5,367 bases of DNA from Bordetella parapertussis (GTDB taxonomy: Bacteria > Cyanobacteriota > Cyanobacteriia > PCC-6307 > Cyanobiaceae). Below the pieces are notes generated by a model. The model made no database searches. It saw nothing but the letters and a program-made list of their open reading frames with translations, and was not told the origin of the DNA. The stretch lies in NCBI GenBank assembly GCA_943324725.2, contig CALPMR020000210.1, positions 1-5,367 of the forward strand. The letters are read 5' to 3'. The position numbers were made by a program, and so were the translations under genes. Below are positions 1-5,367 of this stretch, piece after piece; within the stretch, counting starts at the first letter, position 1, and each line of letters begins with the position of its first letter.

Positions 1-1373
1 ATCACCAGCAGCGTCAGCGCCACGGCCGGCAGCCGTTCGGCCCAGCGGGTGGGCTGCCAGTCGGCCCGGGCGTTGTCGAGCCGGCCGAAGCCCACCCGGT
101 TGAACAGGCGCACCGCATAGACGGCCGTCAGGCCGGAGGCGATCAGGCACACCAAGGTGGCGCGCGGGAAGGCGGTCCAGCTGCCTTCGAACACCAGCAG
201 CTCGGCCGGGAAGCCCGCCAGCCCAGGGATGCCGGCGGCAGCCATCAGGGCCAGCAGCAGCATCGCCGCCGTCACCGGCAGGCCCCGCAGCGGATTGAGC
301 AGCCCGGAGAGTTCGGCGATCGCTGTGGTGCCGGTGCGGCGCTCGATCAGGCCCACACAGGCGAACAACAGGGCCACGATCAGGCCGTGGGCCAGGATCT
401 GGGCCACGGCACCCTGCAGGGCCAACGGCGTGGCGGCGGCCAGGGCCAGCACCAGCAGACCCATGTGCCCCAGGGAGCTGTAGGCCATCAGGCGGCGCAT
501 GTCGCTCTGGGCGATGGCATTGAGGGCGCCATACACCGCACTGACGGCGCCGGCGGCGGCGATCCAGGGGGACCAGGCGGCCCAGGTGTCCGGCAGGAAG
601 CCGACGCCGAAGCGCAGCAGGCCGTAGGCGCCCATTTTGGAGACCGCCCCCCCCAGCAGCATCACCACCGGGGTGGGCGCCTGGCCGTAGGTGAGCGGCT
701 GCCAGCCATGCAGCGGCACGATCGGCAATTTGAGGCCGAAGGCCAGCAGCAGCAGAGCCAGAATCCAGGCCTGGGCCCGGGGGGCAAGATCGGCCTGGGC
801 GAGTCCGGCGAAGCTGAAGTCGAGGCCGTTGGCGTTGAGCCAGCCGAAGGCGAGCACGGCGGCCAGCAGGCTCAGTCCCGACACGGCGCCGTAGAGCAGA
901 AAGCGGATCGCCGCCCCGGCGCGGCGCTCACCGCCCCAGATCGCCACCAGCAGGGTGGTGGGGATCAGCACCAGCTCAAAGGCGAGCACGAACAGCAGGG
1001 CGTTGCGGGCCAGAAAGGCCCCCACCACGCCGACATTGGTGGCCAGCAGCAGCGAATAGAACAGGCGCGGGCGGCTCTGATCGGCAGGCGCCGACAGGAT
1101 CGCCATGGTGCTCAGCAGCGCCGTCAGCAGCACCAGGGGCAGGGACAGACCATCGAGGCCCAGTTCCAGCTCGAGGCCGAGCTTGGGCAACCAGGCCAGC
1201 TGCAGATCCGCCGGCGGCAGGCGCCAGCAGACCAGGGCGATGATCAGCTGGCTGGCCGTGGCCAGGGCCGCCAGGCTGCGCACCCGCAGCGAGGAGCCCT
1301 CGGGCAGAACCGGCAGGGCCAGCGCCGCCACCAGGGGCAGGGCCAGCAGCGACAGCAGGGAGTAAGGGGCCAT
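1..1373 (-). CDS. ndhD4: NDH-1 subunit NdhD, CO2-uptake type (NdhD4-like), C-terminus cut by window edge
   Basis: My own translation from the ATG at 1373 runs open to the window edge (457 codons). It gives a very hydrophobic multi-helix protein of the NuoM/NdhD antiporter-like family, a proton-translocating subunit of thylakoid NDH-1. Family residues are visible: Glu133 in AFELVLIP (TM5), Lys215 in FGLKLPIVPLHGW (TM7), Lys246 in AVSKMGAYG (TM8), the segment AQSDMRRLMAYSSLGHMG (about 288-305, His303), and His329 in LAHGLIVALLF. Full-length relatives have roughly 490-540 residues, so the last few dozen are missing. The usual WLPDAHxEAP loop after TM7 reads WQPLTYGQAP here, marking a divergent branch. 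The start is fixed by the TGATG overlap with ndhF; no Shine-Dalgarno precedes it, so translational coupling is likely. Adjacency to an NdhF3/F4-type gene implies a CO2-uptake NDH-1 complex rather than the respiratory NdhD1/D2 form. D4 versus D3 is inferred from the probable lineage and is the least certain part. Confidence 0.88.
   Translation of the reverse strand, partial: MAPYSLLSLLALPLVAALALPVLPEGSSLRVRSLAALATASQLIIALVCWRLPPADLQLAWLPKLGLELELGLDGLSLPLVLLTALLSTMAILSAPADQSRPRLFYSLLLATNVGVVGAFLARNALLFVLAFELVLIPTTLLVAIWGGERRAGAAIRFLLYGAVSGLSLLAAVLAFGWLNANGLDFSFAGLAQADLAPRAQAWILALLLLAFGLKLPIVPLHGWQPLTYGQAPTPVVMLLGGAVSKMGAYGLLRFGVGFLPDTWAAWSPWIAAAGAVSAVYGALNAIAQSDMRRLMAYSSLGHMGLLVLALAAATPLALQGAVAQILAHGLIVALLFACVGLIERRTGTTAIAELSGLLNPLRGLPVTAAMLLLALMAAAGIPGLAGFPAELLVFEGSWTAFPRATLVCLIASGLTAVYAVRLFNRVGFGRLDNARADWQPTRWAERLPAVALTLLV
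316..323. repeat. HIP1 octameric palindrome (GCGATCGC)
   Basis: One perfect GCGATCGC lies inside ndhD. This palindrome is over-represented in many cyanobacterial genomes. A single copy in GC-rich sequence of this length could be chance, so it only weakly supports cyanobacterial origin and says nothing about function here. Confidence 0.45.
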
Positions 1374-1375
1374 CA
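1371..1375 (-). other. TGATG stop/start overlap of ndhF and ndhD
   Basis: Read on the minus strand, the ndhF stop TGA (1375-1373) and the ndhD start ATG (1373-1371) share one base. The bases upstream (CCCCCTGCGC) contain no purine-rich Shine-Dalgarno. This supports a single mRNA and translation of ndhD by reinitiation after ndhF, as expected for two subunits needed in equal amounts. It also decides the ndhD start. Confidence 0.8.
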
Positions 1376-3301
1376 GCGCAGGGGGCGAAGGAGCTCGGTG
1401 GGAACGGGGGCAGGGCCGGCCAGCAGCCAGGCCGCCATCAGCAGCACCCCCAGCACAAGGGTGAGGGCATAGGCCTGGGAGCGGCCGGAGGTGGTGAAAC
1501 TCAGCCGGCGGGCACCGGCGAGGGCGGCGCCGCCGGCGGCACCGCTGAAGCCATCGACCAGGCGTTGGTCTGACCAGGCGCTGATCTGGGCCAGGGCCAC
1601 CACCAGGGCCACCACCGTGCGGTGGTAGAAGCGCTCGGTCTGCATGTCATGGGCCAGCCAGTCCTGCAGGCCGCCCAGGGCCGCCGGCAGCTGGGCCAGG
1701 GGATGGGAGCGCAGATAGAAGAGGCCCGAAAGACCGCCCCCCACCAGGGTGGAGAGCAGCAGCGGCAGGGCCAGCGGCCCCCAGCCGGGCAGCGGCAACC
1801 AGGGCAGCACGGCGGTGAAGACGCCGTAGCGCACCAGCAGCTGGGGCAGATGCAGCACCAGGCCCGTCAGCAGCAGCGTCGGCAGCACCATCAGCCAGAG
1901 CACCTCCGGCGAACGGGTGGTGAAGGCGGTGGGGCGGCCGGCCCAGATCTGGCCGAAGATGCGGATCAGGCCGGCGCTGATCAGGGCATTGGTGAGCAGC
2001 ACCAGGCCGCCGAGCAGCCAGGGGTGGCCGCTGGCCGCGGTGAGGGCCAGCAGCTCCCGCAGGGCGGCGAAGCCGCCGAAGGGAGGCAGGGCCATCAGGC
2101 CGGCGGCGCCGCTGAGGAAGGCGAGGCCCATCAGGGGCCGCTTGCTCCAGAGACCACCCAGCTGGGTCAGATCCTGGCTGACGTTGGTGAGCACGATGGC
2201 GCCGATCGCCAGCAGCATCAACGCCATCGGCAGCGGATAGACGAGCATCAGGTGATCGGCGACGGCGGTGCCGCCGAGGCCCACCGCCACGAACAGCAGC
2301 CCCAGCCAGCTGCTGACCAGAAACGACAGGGCCCGCTTGACATCGATCTGGGCCAGGGCGATCAGGGCCCCCACCACGGCGCTGGTGCCACCCACCACCA
2401 CCAGCACGCTGGCCACCAGCGGGCTGAGCTCGATCAGGGGCTCGAGGCGCAGCAGCACCCAGGCGCCACCGACCACCACCACCGAGTTGCGCAGCACCGT
2501 CGACGGCAGCGGGCTCTCCATCGCCTCATCGAGCCAGAGATGCAGCGGGATCTGGGCGCACTTGCCCATCGGACCGGCGATCAGGGCCAGCAGGATCAGG
2601 CTGAAGCCCGCCGGCAAGGCCAGGTGGTTGTTGGTCTGGTCAGCGGCCCAGGCCTGCAGGCCGTGGAAGTTCCAGGTGCCGGTGATCGGCAGCAGGGCGA
2701 TCACGCCGACCAGCAGGATCAGGTCGCCGAGGCGCTTGGTCAGGAAGGCATCGCGGGCTCCTTTGACCACCAGGGGCTGGTTGTACCAGGTGCCGACGAT
2801 CAGATAGGTGCCGAAGGTGAGCAGCTCCAGAATCACGTAGCTGAAGAAGATCGAATCGGTCAGCACCAGGGCGCACAGGCCGGCCTCAAAGAAACTGAGC
2901 GAGCCGAAGAAGCGCGGCCAGCCCCAATCCATCTCCAGATAGGCGATCGAATAGATCTGCACCAGCACATGCAGGCCGGTGATCACCGTCATCGCGATCA
3001 GGGCCGGCTCGGTGATCAGGCCATCGAAGCCGATGCGCAGTCCGGCGGTCTGCAGCCAGGTCCAGCCGAAGGTGATCGGCCTGTAAAGGGCGGCGGAACC
3101 GGCCTGGGAGTTGGAGAGCAGCGCCAGCAGCGCCAGGGTGCTGTGCAGGAAGGCCAGCGTCACCATCGTCAGGTTGAGGTAGCCGCAGGGGCGCGGCCCC
3201 GTGCGGCTGACCAACCCCGGCGACCACAGGAAGGACAGCAGGGAGGCCAGCAGGGGATAGAGGGGCACCAGCCAGGCCGACTGGGCGAAAAACAGGGTCA
3301 T
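1373..3301 (-). CDS. ndhF4: NDH-1 subunit NdhF, CO2-uptake type (NdhF4-like)
   Basis: Complete 642-residue NuoL/NdhF-family protein, a distal proton-pumping subunit of cyanobacterial NDH-1. Visible features: an N-terminal helix pair with SRTGPRPCGYLNL (32-44); IAYLEMDWGWPRFF (119-132), typical of cyanobacterial CO2-uptake NdhF; Glu159 in SYVILELLTFGTYL (TM5); GARDAFLTKRLGDL (181-194); Lys247 in GKCAQIPLHLWLDEAM; LRNSVVVVGGAW (270-281); DVKRALSF (320-327); and a C-terminal HDMQTERFYH segment followed by GRSQAYAL and a last helix (about 607-628). Ordinary NdhF/NuoL has LIHAATMV where this protein has LRNSVVVV, which is why I place it in the NdhF3/F4 branch. The product should act with NdhD and a CupA/CupB protein in CO2 hydration at the thylakoid membrane. 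It is first in the operon, and its TGA overlaps the ndhD ATG by one base. The leader just before the ATG is pyrimidine-rich without a Shine-Dalgarno, which is not unusual in cyanobacteria. Family call is firm; F4 over F3 is moderate. Confidence 0.92.
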   Translation of the reverse strand: MTLFFAQSAWLVPLYPLLASLLSFLWSPGLVSRTGPRPCGYLNLTMVTLAFLHSTLALLALLSNSQAGSAALYRPITFGWTWLQTAGLRIGFDGLITEPALIAMTVITGLHVLVQIYSIAYLEMDWGWPRFFGSLSFFEAGLCALVLTDSIFFSYVILELLTFGTYLIVGTWYNQPLVVKGARDAFLTKRLGDLILLVGVIALLPITGTWNFHGLQAWAADQTNNHLALPAGFSLILLALIAGPMGKCAQIPLHLWLDEAMESPLPSTVLRNSVVVVGGAWVLLRLEPLIELSPLVASVLVVVGGTSAVVGALIALAQIDVKRALSFLVSSWLGLLFVAVGLGGTAVADHLMLVYPLPMALMLLAIGAIVLTNVSQDLTQLGGLWSKRPLMGLAFLSGAAGLMALPPFGGFAALRELLALTAASGHPWLLGGLVLLTNALISAGLIRIFGQIWAGRPTAFTTRSPEVLWLMVLPTLLLTGLVLHLPQLLVRYGVFTAVLPWLPLPGWGPLALPLLLSTLVGGGLSGLFYLRSHPLAQLPAALGGLQDWLAHDMQTERFYHRTVVALVVALAQISAWSDQRLVDGFSGAAGGAALAGARRLSFTTSGRSQAYALTLVLGVLLMAAWLLAGPAPVPTELLRPLR

Positions 3302-3559
3302 GGCGGCAGGGAGACGCGGAGTGGCGCCGTTGGCCGGGAAAACTAAGGAATCCAGAGCCCACTTGGGTGGTTTTTAGGGCAGGGAAGTCCTATGGGGCAG
3401 CCAAGCTCCCCTTATCAATGCCGCTGGGCCGGGTCCAGCGGTGGGGCCGGGGTCGGTGGCTGGATCCGAATCCGATGATCCAGGGCCCCTTCTGTGCCCG
3501 TTGCTGCCGAAACCGGTCCACCCGCGACTGCGAAAGTGGAGCCAGCTGCGGGGACCTGG
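3302..3559. promoter_or_regulatory. Divergent intergenic region between ndhF operon and small zinc-ribbon gene
   Basis: No credible gene occupies this stretch. It separates two genes transcribed away from each other, so it should hold both promoters. The part from about 3340 to 3420 is less GC-rich than its surroundings and contains a T-run (3371-3375), an imperfect dyad (3394-3411) and TTATCAATG (3412-3420). On the minus strand, TAAAAA (3376-3371) is a poor -10 candidate for ndhF with no correctly spaced -35. On the plus strand, TTGGGT (3363-3368) and TCCTAT (3388-3393) are equally weak. The promoter role therefore rests on position, not on recognised boxes. If the small gene starts at the GTG at 3494, the region ends at 3493. 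Confidence 0.5.
3394..3411. repeat. Imperfect inverted repeat in the divergent promoter region
   Basis: GGGG-c-AGC, a CAA spacer, then GCT-CCCC. The arms match over seven base pairs with one bulged C at 3398. It lies about 95 bp upstream of the ndhF ATG and about 150 bp upstream of the small gene's ATG. It could be an operator half-site pair, a hairpin in either leader transcript, or chance. No T-run follows directly on either strand, so it does not look like a terminator. Confidence 0.35.
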
Positions 3560-3826
3560 ATGGGCTGTGCCAAGTGCGGCGGCCGCATGCTCACCAAGGT
3601 GGGCCGCCGCAAGCCAATGCTGATCTGCAGCGACTGCGGCCAGCCGGTCAGCGAGGCCGAGGCCACCGAGAGACAGCAGCTCCGGCTCCAGGGCTCACTG
3701 TTCATGCTGGGCCTGGCGGCCGTTGCCGCCATGACCTTCTTCCTCACCCACATGCGCGCGACGACGGCGGACGGACCCGATCCGACCGAACAGAGCGGAG
3801 AGGCGCCGAGCGAGGCAGCCGAATGA
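3560..3826 (+). CDS. Small zinc-ribbon-like protein with one membrane segment, function unknown
   Basis: I do not recognise this gene. From the ATG at 3560 it encodes 88 residues. The N-terminus has two CxxC pairs (Cys3/Cys6 as CAKC, Cys23/Cys26 as CSDC) separated by 16 residues containing a basic GRRKP patch, which is the layout of a small zinc ribbon. A charged linker (SEAEATERQQLRLQ) leads to one hydrophobic segment (about 45-63), followed by an acidic, Pro/Ser/Ala-rich tail. A cytoplasmic zinc ribbon with the acidic tail across the membrane is plausible. GGGGAC at 3550-3555 gives a weak Shine-Dalgarno close to this ATG. An in-frame GTG at 3494 would add 22 Ala/Pro-rich residues (110 aa in total); I prefer the ATG because the added part is low complexity. 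The Cys pattern and helix make this frame more convincing than the overlapping alternatives. It is divergent from ndhF and convergent with the ATPase gene, so probably monocistronic. Confidence 0.72.
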   Translation: MGCAKCGGRMLTKVGRRKPMLICSDCGQPVSEAEATERQQLRLQGSLFMLGLAAVAAMTFFLTHMRATTADGPDPTEQSGEAPSEAAE

Positions 3827-3833
3827 GGCCGGT
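3827..3833. other. Seven-base convergent gap between stop codons
   Basis: The TGA of the small zinc-ribbon gene (3824-3826, plus) and the TGA of the ATPase gene (3836-3834, minus) face each other across GGCCGGT. No hairpin with a T-run is seen beyond either stop, so each transcript probably extends into the opposite gene's 3' end and ends by an unrecognised or Rho-type signal. Confidence 0.7.
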
Positions 3834-5367
3834 TCAGCTGTCGGCGTGACGGCGGCGGCTCCAGATCCGCACCAGTTTCTCCAGCTCCAGGTAGAGGAAG
3901 AACGTCAGGCTCACGCCCACACAGATCAGCAGGTCCTGGCCGGCCAGGGGCACGGTGCCGAAGAACCTGGCCAGGAAGGGCACGTAGAGCAGCGCCAGCT
4001 GCAGGCCGGTGGTGACGATCACCGCCCAGAGCAGCCAGGGGTTGGAAAAGGGCTTGACCTGCAGCAGCGGCAGTTCGCTGCGGGCCGAGACGGCGTGGCC
4101 CATCTGGGCCAGGCAGAGGGTGGTGAACACCATCGTTTTCCAGGGGCCGCTGTTGCCGTAGGTGCGATAGGACCAGACCATCAGAGCGATCGTGATCAGG
4201 CCGAAAACCACTCCCACCCGCAGGATGTAGCTGCCGATGCCGCGGGCGAAGATCGACTCACCGGGCTCCGCCGGCGGCCGGTCCATCAGGCCCGCCTCGC
4301 CCGGTTCCAGGGCCAGGGCCAGGGCCGGCACGCCATCGGTGACCAGGTTCATCCAGAGGATCTGCAGCGGCGACATCGGCACCCCCACCAGGCCCACGAG
4401 CGGCGCGGCGGCGATCGTCACCAGTTCGCCGACATTGCTGCCGAGGATGTACTTCACGAAGCGGCGGATGTTGGCGTACACCAGCCGCCCCTCCTCGACT
4501 GCATTGACGATCGTGGCGAAGTTGTCGTCGAGCAGCACCATCTCCGAGGCCTCCTTCGTGACCTCCGTGCCGGTGATGCCCATGGCCACACCGATGTGGG
4601 CCTGCTTAAGGGCCGGGGCGTCGTTGACGCCATCGCCGGTCATCGCCACGATCTCGTTGCGGGCCTGCAGGGCCTTGACGATGCGCAGTTTCTGATCGGG
4701 TGGCACCCGGGCATAAATGCTGCAATGGCCCACCAGCTCCTGCAGGGCCGCATCATCAAGCTGCTCGAGCTCGCGCCCCAGCACCACTTCGGCGCCCGGA
4801 TCCACCAGGCCGATGCCGGTGCCGATGGCCCGGGCCGTCAGCGGATGGTCGCCGGTGATCATCACCGGCCGGATGCCGGCACGGCGGCAGCGGGCCACGG
4901 CCTCGGGCACCTCGGGCCGGGCCGGATCGAGCTGGGCCATCAGGCCGAGCAGCACCAGGCCCTCGAGGCCATGGTCGGGACTGAGATGGTGGGGGGCACA
5001 GGCGAAGGCCAGCACCCGCAGCCCGGAGGCCGCCAGCTCCCGGGCCTGTTCCAGCCACCAGGAGCGCTCACTGTCCTCCAGGGGGGCCATGCCGCCCCCA
5101 TCCAGCCAGCGATTGCACAGGCCCAGGATCACCTCCGGGGCCCCCTTGCTGATCATCAGGGTGTGGGAGCCTTCGGCGGCAGCGCCGAGCGGAGCCTGCA
5201 GGCTGCCGGTGGGGTCTCCCACCCAGACCGCCATCAGTTGGCGCTCGGAGCTGAACGGAATCTCGGCCAGACGATCGTTGTGGCTGCGCAGGGCAAAGGC
5301 ATCGATCTGGGCCTTGGCGGCGGCCACCACCAGGGCCCCCTCGGTCGGATCCCCCAGCACATCCCAG
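3834..5367 (-). CDS. P2A-type cation-transporting P-type ATPase (PacL/SERCA-like, probably Ca2+), N-terminus outside window
   Basis: 510 residues are visible and the frame is open at the right edge, so the A domain, M1-M4 and the DKTGT phosphorylation site are missing. Numbering from the first full codon (Trp, 5366-5364): the N domain has GDPTEGAL (5-12), PFSSER (37-42) and SKGAPE (73-78); the P domain has DPARPE (147-152), MITGDHPLTAR (169-179), DQK (224-226) and the hinge TGDGVNDAPA (243-252). Six membrane segments (M5-M10) follow. M5 has SNVGE (Asn311, Glu314) and M6 has NLVTDG (Asn340, Thr343, Asp344), matching the Ca2+-ligand positions of SERCA. M8 has Gln421 in CLAQMGHA, where SERCA has a ligand Glu. 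The protein should pump Ca2+ or a related cation at a cell membrane with ATP hydrolysis. Ion specificity is inferred from these residues; a Mn2+ or Na+ pump is not excluded. The stop codon lies 7 bp from that of the convergent small gene. Confidence 0.93.
   Translation of the reverse strand, partial: WDVLGDPTEGALVVAAAKAQIDAFALRSHNDRLAEIPFSSERQLMAVWVGDPTGSLQAPLGAAAEGSHTLMISKGAPEVILGLCNRWLDGGGMAPLEDSERSWWLEQARELAASGLRVLAFACAPHHLSPDHGLEGLVLLGLMAQLDPARPEVPEAVARCRRAGIRPVMITGDHPLTARAIGTGIGLVDPGAEVVLGRELEQLDDAALQELVGHCSIYARVPPDQKLRIVKALQARNEIVAMTGDGVNDAPALKQAHIGVAMGITGTEVTKEASEMVLLDDNFATIVNAVEEGRLVYANIRRFVKYILGSNVGELVTIAAAPLVGLVGVPMSPLQILWMNLVTDGVPALALALEPGEAGLMDRPPAEPGESIFARGIGSYILRVGVVFGLITIALMVWSYRTYGNSGPWKTMVFTTLCLAQMGHAVSARSELPLLQVKPFSNPWLLWAVIVTTGLQLALLYVPFLARFFGTVPLAGQDLLICVGVSLTFFLYLELEKLVRIWSRRRHADS

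Noticed and set aside
387..1472. Long plus-strand open frame, Gln/Gly/Arg-rich, opposite ndhD
   Set aside because: Its Gln-rich composition is the reverse complement of CTG Leu codons in the membrane protein. It has no domain or motif, and the opposite strand is clearly ndhD.
1622..3346. 574-codon plus-strand open frame opposite ndhF
   Set aside because: Same artefact: Gln/His/Gly-rich low complexity generated by Leu-rich, GC-biased coding on the minus strand. The minus-strand frame has full NdhF motifs.
3359..3375. CCAC-TTGG-GTGG hairpin followed by five T on the plus strand, resembling a terminator
   Set aside because: The stem is only 4 bp, and there is no plus-strand gene upstream for it to terminate, since ndhF runs the other way.
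3412..3436. Full NdhR/CcmR operator in the ndhF upstream region
   Set aside because: Only one half (ATCAATG) is present. The bases 10 positions away on either side do not match the other half.
3415..3753. Minus-strand 112-codon frame across the intergenic region and small gene
   Set aside because: No recognisable motif. It is antisense to the more convincing small gene and spans the probable promoter region.
3367..3849. Plus-strand 160-codon frame overlapping the small zinc-ribbon gene
   Set aside because: No hydrophobic segment or motif, and an Arg/Gly/His-rich shadow composition. The overlapping frame has paired CxxC motifs and a clean membrane helix.
4237..4695. Plus-strand 152-codon frame opposite the ATPase
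   Set aside because: Ser/Arg/Ala-rich antisense shadow of the P-domain and M5-M6 coding sequence of the ATPase.
4756..5058. Minus-strand 100-codon frame inside the ATPase gene
   Set aside because: Pro/Arg/Gly-rich out-of-frame translation of the ATPase N and P domains, with no independent support.

Overview
The window looks like chromosomal DNA of a GC-rich cyanobacterium, most likely the alpha-cyanobacterial Cyanobium/Synechococcus group. The grounds are two membrane subunits of a cyanobacterial NDH-1 complex of the CO2-uptake type, adjacent in ndhF-ndhD order, a strong G/C third-position bias (CTG, GCC, GGC everywhere), and one copy of the cyanobacterial HIP1 octamer. The genus is an inference, because no rRNA or other phylogenetic marker is present.

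Layout. Positions 1-3301 hold two minus-strand genes. ndhF (3301 to 1373, complete, 642 aa) is followed by ndhD (1373 to beyond position 1, 457 codons visible, C-terminus outside the window). Stop and start overlap as TGATG, so the pair is an operon. Positions 3302-3559 are a divergent intergenic region with an imperfect dyad but no convincing promoter. Positions 3560-3826 on the plus strand (3494 if a GTG start is used) encode a small unrecognised protein with a CxxC/CxxC zinc-ribbon-like N-terminus and one membrane segment. Positions 3834-5367 on the minus strand hold the C-terminal two thirds of a P2A-type (PacL/SERCA-like, probably Ca2+) P-type ATPase whose N-terminus lies to the right of the window. 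The small gene and the ATPase gene converge with only 7 bp between their stop codons.

Function. NdhF and NdhD of this subtype form the distal proton-pumping arm of a specialised NDH-1 complex (NDH-1MS or MS') on the thylakoid membrane. There they couple cyclic electron flow to CO2 hydration by a CupA or CupB (ChpX) protein, feeding bicarbonate to carboxysomes. The NdhF sequence has the LRNSVVV-type segment that I associate with the NdhF3/F4 branch instead of the LIHAATMV segment of ordinary NdhF/NuoL. The F4/D4 assignment is favoured because alpha-cyanobacteria usually carry that version, but this is less certain than the family. The next gene to the left is predicted to be cupB/chpX. The ATPase and the small protein have no evident functional link to CO2 uptake.

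No mobile element, CRISPR array, tRNA, rRNA or clearly novel system is visible. The items most worth a second look are the small zinc-ribbon membrane protein divergent from the CO2-uptake operon, the changed membrane-helix motifs in NdhF and NdhD, and the Gln at a position where SERCA has a Ca2+-binding Glu.
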